Shown: one piece after another, positions 19,986 to 31,249 of the stretch
Layout: every line of letters begins with the position of its first letter
Position numbering within the stretch: position 1 is the stretch's first letter
Source: Pascua guehoae
Lineage: Eukaryota; Basidiomycota; Tremellomycetes; Trichosporonales; Trichosporonaceae
Reading direction: 5' to 3'
Assembly (NCBI GenBank): GCA_001600415.1
Contig: BCJX01000014.1
Span: forward strand, 140,084-204,083
Length of the DNA stretch: 64,000 nt
The notes under the pieces: model-generated
What the model saw: the letters and a program-made list of their open reading frames with translations, nothing else
What the model was told of the DNA's origin: nothing
The model's database searches: none
Position numbers and translations under genes: made by a program

Positions 19986-20958
19986 AGCGCCCAACACAAC
20001 ACAACACAGCACTCTGAGCACGGCCCGGCACGCTGTACGACCGCACCACCGTACGGCAGTAGGGCAGGGGGACACGGGGGGCGCAATAGAAGGGCCAGTG
20101 TAGGTGGTCGGGTTTGGTGACGACAGAGCACAGGCCGAGGAGGGATACCACCCAGACAGTCTGACGATAGCCACGGAATAGCCACTAGACGACAACAATG
20201 CACAGCAAGTGGCATGGGACACTGCATGAAGCGCACAGCACGCCATTTCCACCCCAGCGCGTCCACTGCGCGTCACTAGTGTCACCCTCTGTCGCCGGCG
20301 ACGACGTGTTTTGCTGTCCCAGGACCGACCCGCAGACGCCACATGCGTCGGTATCATCATCACAAGGCTGCCCAAGACTGTACACTGCTGCTGTCAGCCG
20401 TGTCTTGGTATCCTCGCGTCCTCACGTCCTCGTGTTCGACAAACTCGGTATCGCCTGCACCCAACTTTTCGTCCCAGCAACCACCCCATCCTACTTGCGC
20501 AACACTCTGGCAACATTTTGATAAATCCCTCATCCTTACGCCGTCATCATTCCCTCTTCGCTAGACAAGTGATCGAGCAGACCACACACCGACAACAACG
20601 ACGCCGACAGACACCGCAGCCACGGAATATTACTTTGGCTCGCAGCCAACAGTGCAAGCTACACCGCCCTGCTTTTTTTTTTTTTTCTTGGCCAAGACTT
20701 TGCGCGCGTTTCGTCGTGGCATTTGTCGCTTGTATCTTGTTCTCGCGTCACCTGTCCCTACGCATCTTTGCAACCCCGCCCCAAACATTCGACGCCCTCG
20801 TCTGCACTCGCTCGCTCGCTCGCTCGAGTCAGTCAAGTCTTGCCCGCCCTTCCCCCCCGCGGCTTTCCACACACACACTCTCGTACCGCCCGTCACTCGC
20901 CGCTCGCCGCTGTGACCATCCTGCACGACTCTGCATTGCTCTCGAAGTTGGACATAAA

Positions 20959-23734
20959 ATGCCACCCGGAACCCGCAGTGCAACTCCCCGACTGTCCCCG
21001 TCCCCGCCCCCAGCCCCTCGCGCCATGTACGGCTTCAACTACCTGACGCCCTCGACCGCGCCAGGCGCGCCAGCGACGCAAACCGCACCAGGACGAGTCC
21101 CATCACCCGCCTCTGCTCCTGGCACTGCAGCAGCGCCAGCTCCAACGGTCGCAATCCCGCCATCATCGACAAATTCCGCCGCTGGCGATCCCCCGCTGGC
21201 GTGCCCGTCAACCTCCACGTCGGCGTCGTCGTCTGGGCCACCCCCGGCTGACCAGATCGACCCGCTCGACCGTCTCGACCGCCTCGTAGGAGCTGCTGCT
21301 GGCACTGCCCCCGCATCGCCAGCACCAGGGAGCCAGAGCCAGAACCATAGCCAGAGCCAGAGCCAAAACCACAGCCAGGGCCACGGCGACACGCCCATGT
21401 TCACGACTCCCAGCGCAAACCACTTACCGCTGTCCAACTCGAACACGTCCGACCCCGCCAGCGGCAGTCTGGGCTCCCACGCCACTCCGGTGTCCGCCAC
21501 AAACCCCAACCCTGCGCTCAACGGCCCCAGCCACGGCTTCCCCAACCCAAACGCCAACCAGGCTCCGCAGGGAGGGCCAAACCAGGGCCAAGCCCACCTC
21601 AACGGTCTGTACCCTTACCAACACATGGGCTGGACGCCGCCGCCGCCCCTCGACCTCGACTGGGGCAACCGCGACATGCTCCTGCTGCCCATTGCCACGT
21701 TCCCAGCTCCCCCGCCGATCCTCGCGCGCCGACGCGACAGGGAGCGCAGGTATGACCGTCCCTCGCCCCACCCGTACGACTATGACCGCATCGGCGTCGG
21801 TACACCGCCGCACCACACTGTCGGGCACGCTCACCCGCCTCCGCCCCCGCCGCAGGCGGCCCAGCAGCACGCGCCGCACCCGCAGCACCAGCAGCATCTC
21901 CAGCAGCCACACCCCCAGCATCCCCAGCACCCCCAGCCGCACCCGCACGGATACGCGCCGTACCCTGGTCCGGGACCCGCCACGCCGCACGTGCACTACC
22001 ACACCCCCACGCCGCTGCACTACACCAACGGCTCGCTCCTGCGCGACGACACAGGCACGCCCAGCCCGCTCCTGGCCCCCGCGCCGCGCGAGCTGCCCTC
22101 TGCCGCAGCGGGCCCCTCCACATCGAGCACGGGCGCCAACGACGGCCCAGGTCCTTCAGGCTACTACGAGTATGAACGCTACGACGACCGCCCGCCCACA
22201 GTCGAAGGCTACGTCCCGCCCCGCCTCCGCCCGGCTCCACCCCGCCTCGCCCCCGCCCTCGGTCTCGGCTGGCCCTCGGCGTTCGGACCCAGCGGCAGCC
22301 CCAGCGGACCCGGCCCCGGTGCACCGCCCCCCGGTCCCTCGGGTGGCCCAGGCAGCGCCGGCTCGGGCTCGGGCGTCACCATGGGCTTTGACCCGCAGGC
22401 GCCGCCCCAGGGGTTAGTGCCCCAGCAGCTCAACGGCGTCAACGGATATCCCCTCATGAACGGCTATCGCGACGACTGGCAGGATACCCTCAGTGCCGGC
22501 ACGCCGGGGACGCCGACCGAGCCAGAGCCCCCGCGCAGGGGGGGCCGGAGGGCGGGATCGGCGCCAACTGCGGTGAGTCCGAGTTTGAATCTGGGCCAGT
22601 GGCGCGCCAGTGTGCCGAGCTGCATTGTTCCACTGCCGCAGCTGTGCGGTACATCTCCCGTCGCTACTACAAAGTACAATCCCACCCTCACACCAACGTC
22701 AAACGATGAGATCCACATGGCCAACCTCGCTTCCCACTCCCCACTCCCACCTGCCTCCCAAGACATCTTCCCTCTTCCACCACCCCATATCTGACCCCCC
22801 CCCCCCCCCCCCCCCCGCCGACCTTTCGCTCACACCCAGCGCCGCTTCCCATGCCCCGACTGCAACGAGGCATTCACACGCCGCAACGACCTCGTCGTGA
22901 GTACTCCTACTCCCCGCAGTGGGAGTGGTGCGTGTTCGCAATTGTGCACGGGGCTGATTGGGCTGACCACAGCGTCACCGCCGCAAGCATAGTACGTCTA
23001 CGTCACGCCAGTCGGCGTTGGAGATTCAGGCGTGCATCACAGTGTACAGAGTGCTGACGCAACCCACAGCCGGCGAGAAGCCGTTTGCGTGTCCAGTGTG
23101 CGGGAGCGCGTTTGTGAGTTGCTACGGATGCTTTCCCCCTCGCGTCTCCGATTCGCACGACCCCACTCCGTCTCTGCTCTCGGCGTGGATCGCCGCTCGC
23201 TTAAATGACGGCGTCTGTCAATACGCCACAACCCCGTTCTACCAGATTTCTCCCACTCAAATCTGCCACATCTGCCACACTTCTCGGTCTTGTCCCCGTC
23301 TCCCCCCCACACCATCCTCAGCGCAGCCATTCTTCCCCAAACCAGTTCTCTTTAACAGGTTTCCCATCGTTACGGGATTCCCACTTCTTGATTTGGGGTA
23401 GCATCTGGCAAATACTCTCATGGCGACAGTTTTGTTACGCACCACACTCCCTCGTCATCTACCCCACTTTGCCCACTTTAAATCCCATCCTCGCCCACTC
23501 TACCCACTATAACATCCCACCATTGCCCACCCCCCTATCCCATGCCCGGGTGTCACGACCACCATCACCGTTTCCTCTACTCACACACAGGCTCGCAAGG
23601 ACAAACTCCTCATGCACATCCAGCGTGCCGAGGTGTGCCGTGCACGTGCACCGCCACGTCCGCCACGGGGCGGCCGCCGCGGCGGAAGTGCGGGCGCTGC
23701 GGGGCAGGGTCCGGCTCCCGCAGCGAGTAACTAG
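20959..23734 (+). CDS. C2H2 zinc-finger transcription factor
   Basis: Five exons (20959-22572, 22840-22896, 22973-22991, 23070-23113, 23591-23734) encode 625 residues. The first 538 residues are Pro/Gln/Ser/His-rich activation-type sequence with SQSQNHSQ and HPQHPQHPQ repeats. The C-terminus carries two adjacent fingers assembled from four small exons: CPDC-x12-HRRKH, the TGEKPFACP linker, then CPVC-x12-H-x6-C (a C2HC variant). The TGEKP linker spans two introns and confirms the joins. A basic Gly/Arg tail follows (APPRPPRGGRRGG). A nuclear sequence-specific DNA-binding role is expected; the target is unknown. The start at 20959 follows a long pyrimidine-rich leader; MYGFNYLTP at 21024 is an alternative. 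Intron 1 contains a 22-C tract (22795-22816). Confidence 0.88.
22795..22816 (+). repeat. Poly(C) tract, 22 nt, in intron 1 of the zinc-finger gene
   Basis: Uninterrupted C run on the sense strand, ending 23 nt before the acceptor (CACACCCAG). Confidence 0.9.
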
Positions 23735-26033
23735 AGTGGCAACGTGCACAAGTGTGAGTGGTGCGTGTGGCTGTGGAAACTGACCCCACCAGCAAGATTG
23801 ATGGAGAGCGAGAGAGAGGAGAGAGGAAGGAGAGGAAGGAGAGGAGGAAAGAGCCAAGTTGGTGGGGAGGTAGGATCAGAGTGGGGAAGGGGGGAGATAA
23901 AAACGCCATCCCAAACCGATCGTGAGATCGCGAGGAGCGCCAACATTATACACTTTCAGAGTACAGTCCGTTTCCGTTTTCCGTTTCCGTCTCTGCGACA
24001 CCAAGTCTGCAACACAGTCCCGCGAGTCAAGCCCGAAACTGTCCCCAACTGTCCCCTAGCGCGATCGCCGAGCCAATCTCTCAGGCGATCTCTGCGTCCT
24101 CGCCGACCGCAGAGTTCACGTCCGCCGCCCGCCGCGTCCACCGCATCCGCCGCGTCCAGGTCCCGCGCCACATGTACGTATCGACGGCGCAATGTAATGT
24201 AGCATAGCCGCTTGTGAGCGTGAGACACACCTTGGTTGCGTCGAATCGTAGCATACATGTAGTCTATGTCCTTGCAGTGTGCCTGGCAACGGACATTGTG
24301 ACCGGCATGGGATAGTCTGAGGCTGAGAGTGGCGTGCCAGATAGTCTGAGGCTGAGAGTGGCGTGCATGTACATGTGCTGTGGGGATGGCCTGGTATGGC
24401 GTCGTGGCGGTGCCACTGGATCGGTGCCACTGGAGTGGGTGTACTCGGTCCACAGTCCACTCGGTCCACAGTCCACTCGGTCCACTATCCACTCGGTCCA
24501 CAAACGCTTCTCGATCCACTCTGTCCCGTGTGCCCCCGGTCCACCAGACCCTGCCAGACTCCCAACTATCATGCCGAGCCTTGCATTGCAGTGAGCGTCA
24601 CCGGGCCAACCCGTCAGAGTCTCCTAAGATGGTGCAATACATTCGCCGAGCGCTAGCCGACAGCTTGGACCCGAACGATTGACGAAGCGACAGAATGGGC
24701 CGTCTGTCGTGTTACCAGCAGATCGTTTCTGGGTCGGGTGCACTCGGATGTCCTCGAGTTTACTCCACACGTGCAATGGGGTGGTGGCGACGGTGTGCGC
24801 TGCAGGTGGGCATGGCAGACATGACGTGGTGGGCAGGGCAACTCGTGTTTGGTTCGAGTTCCCGTCGCATGGCAGGTTGTACCCAACGCCACCGCCACGG
24901 CACGGGTGTCAGCCTGCGCACCTCACATGTCCAAGCGGTGCATGCACATGTTCATTTGTGCCTGTGGTGTCTCGCAACAAGACAAGTGGCTGCAGCCGTC
25001 TGTGCGTCTCTGCACGCTCGAGTGTGACCCACCCTCCCTCCTGGACCACAGTTACATGACCAGGACCGAGGACAGCGTACAGCGTCACCAACACACCGAA
25101 ATGCATACAACCAGCCGGACTCGAGACTCCGACAGTCGGAGAGCCACCACCACCAACTCGGCTGCAGGCAGCAGGCACCAACCCACAGTGGACGTCGTAC
25201 CACCGCCTGGCCGCGGCCGTATCGACCAGGCACGGGTCTCGTGGCAATCGTGACAAAACGCTCAAGGCTCGGGGGTTCTGGATCCTGCTCATGAAAACCG
25301 GGCACATGCATGACAAGCGAATGATTCGGTCAGCCCGGTGTCTCCCTCGGGCCCCTCCCTCGGGGGCCGGTACGCCCTCTGCTCCGAGCCCAACCGCTCG
25401 CTATCACCATGGCCTGTCAGTCAAGCTGGGACGAGGTTGTGTGCATGCATAGGTCGCGGGCGCAGGCAGCCAAGCGATCAAGCGAAGTCTGGAGCCGTAC
25501 TGTACAGTGGCACGATGCAGCCCATAGTGGTGGCTGTGGTGGTGCACGGGTGGTGGTGAGGATCTGGGTAATTTACAGTTTAAAAACAAGGCGGCGGTCA
25601 TGTCGCCCGGGGGTTTTTCGTGCAAATCGCATTTCAAAAGGGTCCACTCGCGAGCGCCAAGAAGCTGCAAACGGCCTGCAATTCCGGACAAACCATTATT
25701 CCCATCCACCTCTCTTCCAGACCTTTGAGGCTTCTGGCTCGCACCCCAGTACCCACCCCCTCGCGCAGGCTCCGGTGGCCCCGCCCGCCCCGTCCCTTCG
25801 CCCCACAGCACCGCACCGTGCGCGCAGGCCGACGAGGCGCGCAGGCGGCAGTCTCCACTTTGCCGGCCACTAGCCCCCTTGAGGCTCATGCCTTGATTTC
25901 CGATCTCCTGATCGTCGTCCAACCCCACCCACGGCGTGAATAATCAAACCCTTCGTCCATCTCTCGGCCCCACATCCCAATCTCCATCTCATCTCTCTTC
26001 TCTCTTCTCCATTCCCACACCACAGCGGCACGC
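23735..26033. other. 2.3-kb region without a recognisable gene
   Basis: Contains a G/A-rich stretch (23803-23870), a 2-copy 30-bp repeat and a 15-16-bp tandem array near 24300-24500 (listed separately), and pyrimidine-rich DNA upstream of 26034. No conserved coding frame was seen on either strand. Confidence 0.55.
24310..24500. repeat. Short tandem repeats
   Basis: GATAGTCTGAGGCTGAGAGT with GGCGTGC occurs twice in direct order (24310-24366). From about 24447 a 15-16-bp unit, CACTCGGTCCACAGTC, is repeated about four times with small changes. Confidence 0.8.
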
Positions 26034-28899
26034 ATGTTCTCGGCCGTCGACATTCCCTCGGCAGTCTCCGCCGCCATGCCGACTGCGGCCGTCCCGATCC
26101 CGACGCCCACGCGCCCGACCCCGATCCCGCGCCGGTCGGCGCGCGACATGCGCGATGTATCGGCGTCCATCTCGTCGTCGCCGGGCAGCACCGGCTTGGG
26201 CCTCGCGGCTCCGGGGCCGAGTGGTCGGCGTGTGGCGTCGTCTGTGCCGGCGCCGCAGCACATTCACATTCCGGGGCGCGCACGGAGCGTGTCGCGCGTG
26301 AGCGCCCTCTCGTCGAGTCCGACGAGCACGCCCTTCTGCCTCGTCGACGACGAGCAGGGTGCGCCCAGTCTGGCGGCGTTGAGTACACCCGGCCCGCCGT
26401 CGCCGGGTGCCAAGGCAAGACCGAATGCGAACGGCGCGGCGAACGGGGGACCCAAGGCAACCAAGGCAAACGGGACAACACCCTCGCCGCCCCTCGTCTC
26501 GAAGCGCGCGTCCCCGCCCTCCCCCACCTCCCCCCTTCCCCCAGCCGCCTCGCCCCCGTCCCCGACCAGCACGAAGCGTCCGCAGGCCCGGCGCATGTCC
26601 AAAAAGGACCACAAGCCATGGATGCGCATCTTTGACCTCGACACGATGCTCGGCGCACTCGACCCCAACCGCCTCGCGACCGCCAGCGCGCCCGACCCCA
26701 TCCGCACCGTCGTATTCGGCGCAGAGACCGACGCAGGCCTCGCGGTATGCCGCGCACTCCTCGCCGCAAAGCGCTATGCGCTCGTCGCCCTCATGGTCGA
26801 CGACACCACCCCGGCCACCGAAGAACTCCGCGAACAGGGCGTCAAGATTGTACAGGTCGACATGGATAATCCGGCCAGTTATGTCAGGGAGCTCGTCGGC
26901 GCAAAGGCCGTCTATTTGTCTACCAATGGTGAGTGTGCGCCGCCGGTGTGGCGCCGGATTAGGGCAGGACAACAGTCGTATGGTCGTGGGGGCTGTCGGT
27001 ATGGCCGTGAGGACTGGCGGTATGGCGACGGTGATGGCGAGAGCAGGCGCAAGCGGGGAGTGTCTGCGGGTGGTAGAGAGGCCCCCAAGTGCCATCGCCA
27101 TGGCTGTGGCCGCGCGCAATGGCGGAATCACCGCGCACAAGCAGCACGAGCCTGTCTGAGCCTCGGACACCAGGCTTGTGAGACTAGGCCCAGCTCTCGA
27201 ACAAGTTGCGGGGTGCAAGTCGACTCTCTCCGCTTGGAGGCAGGATACATTCTTCGCACACAACATGCTTGCGCAAGTGAAAAGCAGATGTTGCGTTGCC
27301 TTGTGCTCGTCTACAAGTTCTCCACAGTGTACCCTTGCAGCTTGTCTTGCTCCCTAACCTGCAAGCTCTTCCTTGCCTCCCAGCTGGCCTCTCCGCTGTC
27401 CTTACCTCTCTTTAAAAGAATCCCCCATCCTCAGCTCGACTCTCCCACCTCTTGCACCCCCTCTCCCTCTCCCCACTTATCCCCGCTAACTCCCACCAGT
27501 CCTCGCCCTCCACGCCATTCTCCAACACCAGCCCGAGCCCCAACGCACCGAGATCGCCCGCCGCGCCGACCGCTGCCAGCTCGCAAAGGCCGCCAACGCG
27601 TGCATGCGCGCAAAGGTCGCACACCTCGTCTTCCGCGTAAACTCGTGCGGGCACGAGATTGTCGACAATGTGCTCGGCAAAAACTCGCAGTCGCAGTTTG
27701 TCGTCAAGGATAATGAAGGTGGGTGTTGTTTGGGCTGGCGGGAGTGGTAGGCCGCGAAGGTTGTGGCGGCGGTGCGCATTCATTGTGCTCCGAGCTCGAC
27801 TGGGCATGGGTCTGTATTGCCTGCATTCAGGCCTGTATCACTCCTATCTCGGCATCGCTGGTGGGCTCGAACTAGCTGGACCTCTTGCCCTGGACGCTAT
27901 CTGCCTCTCCAACCTTCCACAACGTCCCCTCCTGGCCCCTTTACCAACACGTCCCTTGCACCACCCTCAGCGACGTGCTAACCTCGCAGCACCAGAAGAC
28001 CTCACAAACCTCGGTATCCCGGTCACGATCCTCCACACGACCGTTCCGTACGACCGCATGGAAGAGTGGATCGAGGAGCGCCCCGACGGCCTCGTCCTCA
28101 ACGTCCCCGTGCCAGAGAACACCAAGCTGCCCATGTTTGCCATTGAGCAGACGGGCGAATATGTCCTCGCCGCGTTGCGGAACCCGAAGAAATGGGTCGG
28201 TGAGTGTGGCTGAGCAAGGAATAGAATCGAGGGCGTGACCGGCGATGCGGTGGTTGCTGGGTATGGAGCCAATGCGGGCGGCGCAATCGTCACCGCTTCA
28301 AGGATGCGTGCCAATCCGACGACGTGAACGCCATGTCCTCCAAATTGACTGTCCTATCCCCAACACAAGCACAGCCATACTAACTCTCCAGGCAAGGAAA
28401 TGTACGCCGTCGCAGAAGTCTCCACGGCAATCGACCTCGCCAAACGCCTCAGCACGTATATCAAGCGCCCCGTGCGAGTGTCGACAATGACCCGGGAAGA
28501 GTTCAACTCGATCGAGGTGCACGAAAAGCTTGCGTGCAAGTGGAAGGCGTGGTCGTTACTCGTGGGAAAGTGAGTGGATAGAGTTGGGCCCGGGTAGGCT
28601 GCAGGCAGAGCGAGGGGCCGAACATGTGCAGGGGAATAGCGTTTTGGAAACTGCGTCGTGCCATTTGCGATGACCCCAACCTGCGCCAGTGGTAATCCCC
28701 ACCCTGCGCCAGTGGTATCCCCCCCNTCNACCCCCCCCCCCCCCCCCNAAGGCAACGTATTCAGCACTGACACCCCAGCACCTACGACTTTGACGCCCTC
28801 ACAAAGGAGACCAAGCAGGACGTGCAGAACGAGTGGTCCCTGCGCGAGTGGGCCCAACAACAGCAGAATCTCCTGCAGCGCCTCAAGCGTCTGTCCTAG
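26034..28899 (+). CDS. NmrA-like / HSCARG-type NAD(P)-binding protein
   Basis: Five exons (26034-26928, 27500-27718, 27990-28199, 28392-28569, 28779-28899) encode 540 residues. About 220 N-terminal residues are Pro/Ser/Ala-rich and probably disordered. The NmrA-like Rossmann domain then starts IRTVVFGAETDAGLAVCRALL and continues with VKIVQVDMDNPASYVREL, KAVYLSTN, VAHLVFRVNSCGHE, GIPVTILHTTVPYDRMEEW, LPMFAIEQTGEYVLAAL and a GKEMYAVAEVSTAIDLAKRLS module, in the order of the NmrA/HSCARG family. Such proteins sense NADP status and regulate partners rather than catalysing a reaction. The dinucleotide loop reads G229-A-E-T-D-A-G235; the middle Gly of the usual GxxGxxG is Thr, so binding may be weak. 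Three consecutive introns are in phase 1. Intron 4 holds undetermined bases within a poly(C) run. Confidence 0.88.
28681..28748 (+). repeat. Duplicated 22-mer and poly(C) run with undetermined bases in an intron
   Basis: CTGCGCCAGTGGTA-type 22-mer occurs twice, followed by C runs interrupted by N at 28726, 28729 and 28748. The tract ends 30 nt before the exon 5 acceptor of the NmrA-like gene. Confidence 0.85.
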
Positions 28900-29170
28900 C
28901 ACAGCGTGCTGGGTAAAGACAAGAGCGGGCGCCTAAACATCCTCGACAGAGGATATGGCCATATATATTGCGTTTTCCGTGTTCAGTATCCGTAAAGGCT
29001 CGTCCGTGGCCTCTTTCGCTTTGATTTTGCATTCCTGGGATTTGTGCAGGCTAGTAATGATGTATTGTTGTTGTCATGTGCGAGAAGAGTCGACATTGAC
29101 TAGAGTCTTGCCGACACGTGGTTGTTCATGGGTACCCGGTACCAAGGACATGGCATCTAGACGACTACGA

Positions 29171-30143
29171 CTAGGCGAGGAACGCCTTGAGCTTTGCAGA
29201 GTCGAGAATGTCGTTCTCGACGAGCCGCGCAGTCTCCTTGCCCTGCGAGTTAGTCGAGCTCGGCAGTGAAGGAATCTGGGAATGTCCGCTGACCAAGCAG
29301 AGGCGGGCAAGAGCTCGACTGTGCTGCCCCAATAACTGGTGTTGATCTCACTCACATTCTCGAGGCGCACAATGGTGGGCACATTGTGCACGTTCCAGTC
29401 GTTGCGTGCAGAATTGTCCTTTGCGCGCCACCTGGGTGTGAGCTGCAGTAGTGACCAAGTGTGCTGTGGGCTGGAGTCTGGATGGCAGTGCGGCAGGGCC
29501 TTGAGGATGCTGGCAACTCTGCGTTTGCAAGCATGTCCCTCTTTCCCCGTCATGGTCATTGTGAGCCGTTGAGAGCCATGGTCATTGAGAGCCACGGTCG
29601 TTGAGATCCGTGATCTTTGCGAGCATGTCAGGCCTCTTCGCGGGCCAAGGTCATGTCCGCGAAGCCACCTGCAGCCTCTTGGCTTCGCTTGCCCTGCCCT
29701 TTGCATCGTCTGGCATAGCAGACCCGCGTGACCCGGCACCCCGACAGCCATCCCCAGCGACTGCGCCAGACCGTAAACCATACGTACTGATCGCGGGTCC
29801 CGACCCAGTAGATGATACCCTCTGCCCGTCAGCCATCAGTCATCAGCCATCAATCATGAGCCCAGTCTATCACCGCGGACGCACTCGGCTTGTCCTCGCC
29901 GCCAAACGCCTTGTTGACAACGTCCTCGACGGCGCGGCAGTCCTGCCCGTCAGCCACCTAAACACCGCAACAGCGTGGCGATACTCGGACTCGGACTCAC
30001 GGGACACCACATGCGCCCGTCGACCACGTCCGAGTAGAAGATGAGGTACGTCTGCCCCTCGAGCGCGAGCTTGTGCGGGTACCTGCGCGTCAGGGCTCTG
30101 CAGTGTGTGGGGCGCATACGTACTTGGATTCAGAGAGGGGCAT
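29171..30143 (-). CDS. TXNDC17 (TRP14)-like thioredoxin-fold protein
   Basis: Six small exons on the minus strand (30124-30143, 30001-30082, 29885-29942, 29788-29821, 29356-29431, 29171-29242) encode 113 residues. The active site is W32-C33-P34-D35-C36, the WCPDC motif of thioredoxin domain-containing protein 17, preceded by TYLIFYSDVVDGRM and followed by GIIYWVGTRDQWRAK and NVHNVPTIVRLEN with the cis-Pro of thioredoxin folds. Family members are cytosolic disulfide reductases that act on cystine and small targets. Length equals that of animal TXNDC17 (123). All five introns close in phase; the WCP/DC motif itself is split by intron 2, and intron 3 starts GTGCGT, chosen over GTGATA because only it keeps frame. 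The 20-nt first exon ends within Lys7. Confidence 0.86.
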
Positions 30144-31249
30144 TGTGAAGGTGTGTTGCGGCAGAGTAGAGTAGAGTAGTTGTGAGTAGTGACAAAGCCA
30201 AACAAGGTCCTCTGCGGGGTTCATTTTCAGTCGCCAGGTGGTGGTGGTGGCCATGACGTGCCCCAGCCGGCCCGGGACCTGATTCCCAGGCACACGGTGA
30301 GTGTGGGGACCCCAAATTGTCAATCGACCGCATGTTTTGACTTTGACTTGGCAGTGCCAAGAAGAATGGATACAGCTGGGCCCCAGCGTCGTCTCTGACG
30401 ATACGATGCACGACGCTGCCTTGACCCCCGCAGTTATTTATGGTTTTGCTTCTGTTGCTGTAGGTTCGTGTGGGCAATGGTTGGTTCTGTGCGTAAAGCT
30501 AACAACTCATGCCCGTGCAGGGATGCAGGATGCACGACGGCCATGTGGGCCCATGGCCGAAGAGTGGACTCATGCCCGACTTGCGACTCCACCTGGTCCA
30601 TGTCAGTAAGACGCTGGTTCTTGCTTGTGCTATTCTATTCCCAAATACCCTTGTTGCCGTACTGTACTGTACCGTCCGATCCAGCCCAAGCCTCTAGCTC
30701 GTCTCTGGTACTGTGACTGTGCTCTAGTCCCGGCCTCTTCGCCTCCGAGCAGCACATGGTGCATGGCACTGGCGCCCACGCTCGCGCTGGCACGAGCACA
30801 TGAATAGCTGCTCACAAGACCACTGTGCCAAAACGCCAGCCCCCCGCAATCCGCAATCGGCTGCGACGAGACACGGCGCCACGCCCCAATTGCACTAGCG
30901 GTCGTTGCCGACGAGCCGACCGCACCATACCCTACGCCGGCATATTATCGGTACGCCATACGCCATTCCGCACAGTTAATAGACAGAGACACCGACACAG
31001 ACACGAGCACATGGGCCTGCCCGAGTAAGACGGCAGTACGGCAGACACCAGACACGGTCGATACGCGTGGTGCCGTCTAGTCTGTGCAGAAGTGAATCAA
31101 TTACTACTCTACTCTGCACGGGCCGCTGCACGCCTCTGCCCACAATCGTACACGAGGGGGACCGAGGGGAGAGTACTAAAGGAGGCGCCCAGTTTCAGCG
31201 GTACCGTCCTTGGAGTTGCCCATTGCATCGCATATCGTCGCCGCCCACC
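30144..31249. other. Divergent intergenic region, no gene seen
   Basis: 1.1 kb between TXNDC17-like (-) and the amino acid permease (+). Contains no convincing coding frame; both promoters must lie here. Confidence 0.55.

Larger units (their letters stand above)
16829..20958. other. 4.1-kb region without a recognisable gene
   Basis: Several long open frames on both strands overlap one another and are Ala/Arg/Pro/His-rich shadows of GC-rich DNA. It contains simple repeats at 19808-19838 (TGTCCG units) and 19940-19985 (ACACGC units), and a poly(T) run at about 20672-20686 close to the zinc-finger gene. The last 500 bp are pyrimidine-rich, as expected for a long 5' UTR. Confidence 0.55.

Noticed and set aside
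20311..20958. N-terminal extension of the zinc-finger frame by 216 codons
   Set aside because: The extension is Arg/Cys/Ser-rich, crosses a poly(T) run encoding FFFF and looks like a long 5' UTR.
24840..24870. Second tRNA-like B box (GGTTCGAGTTCC)
   Set aside because: No T-stem pairing and no other tRNA elements around it.
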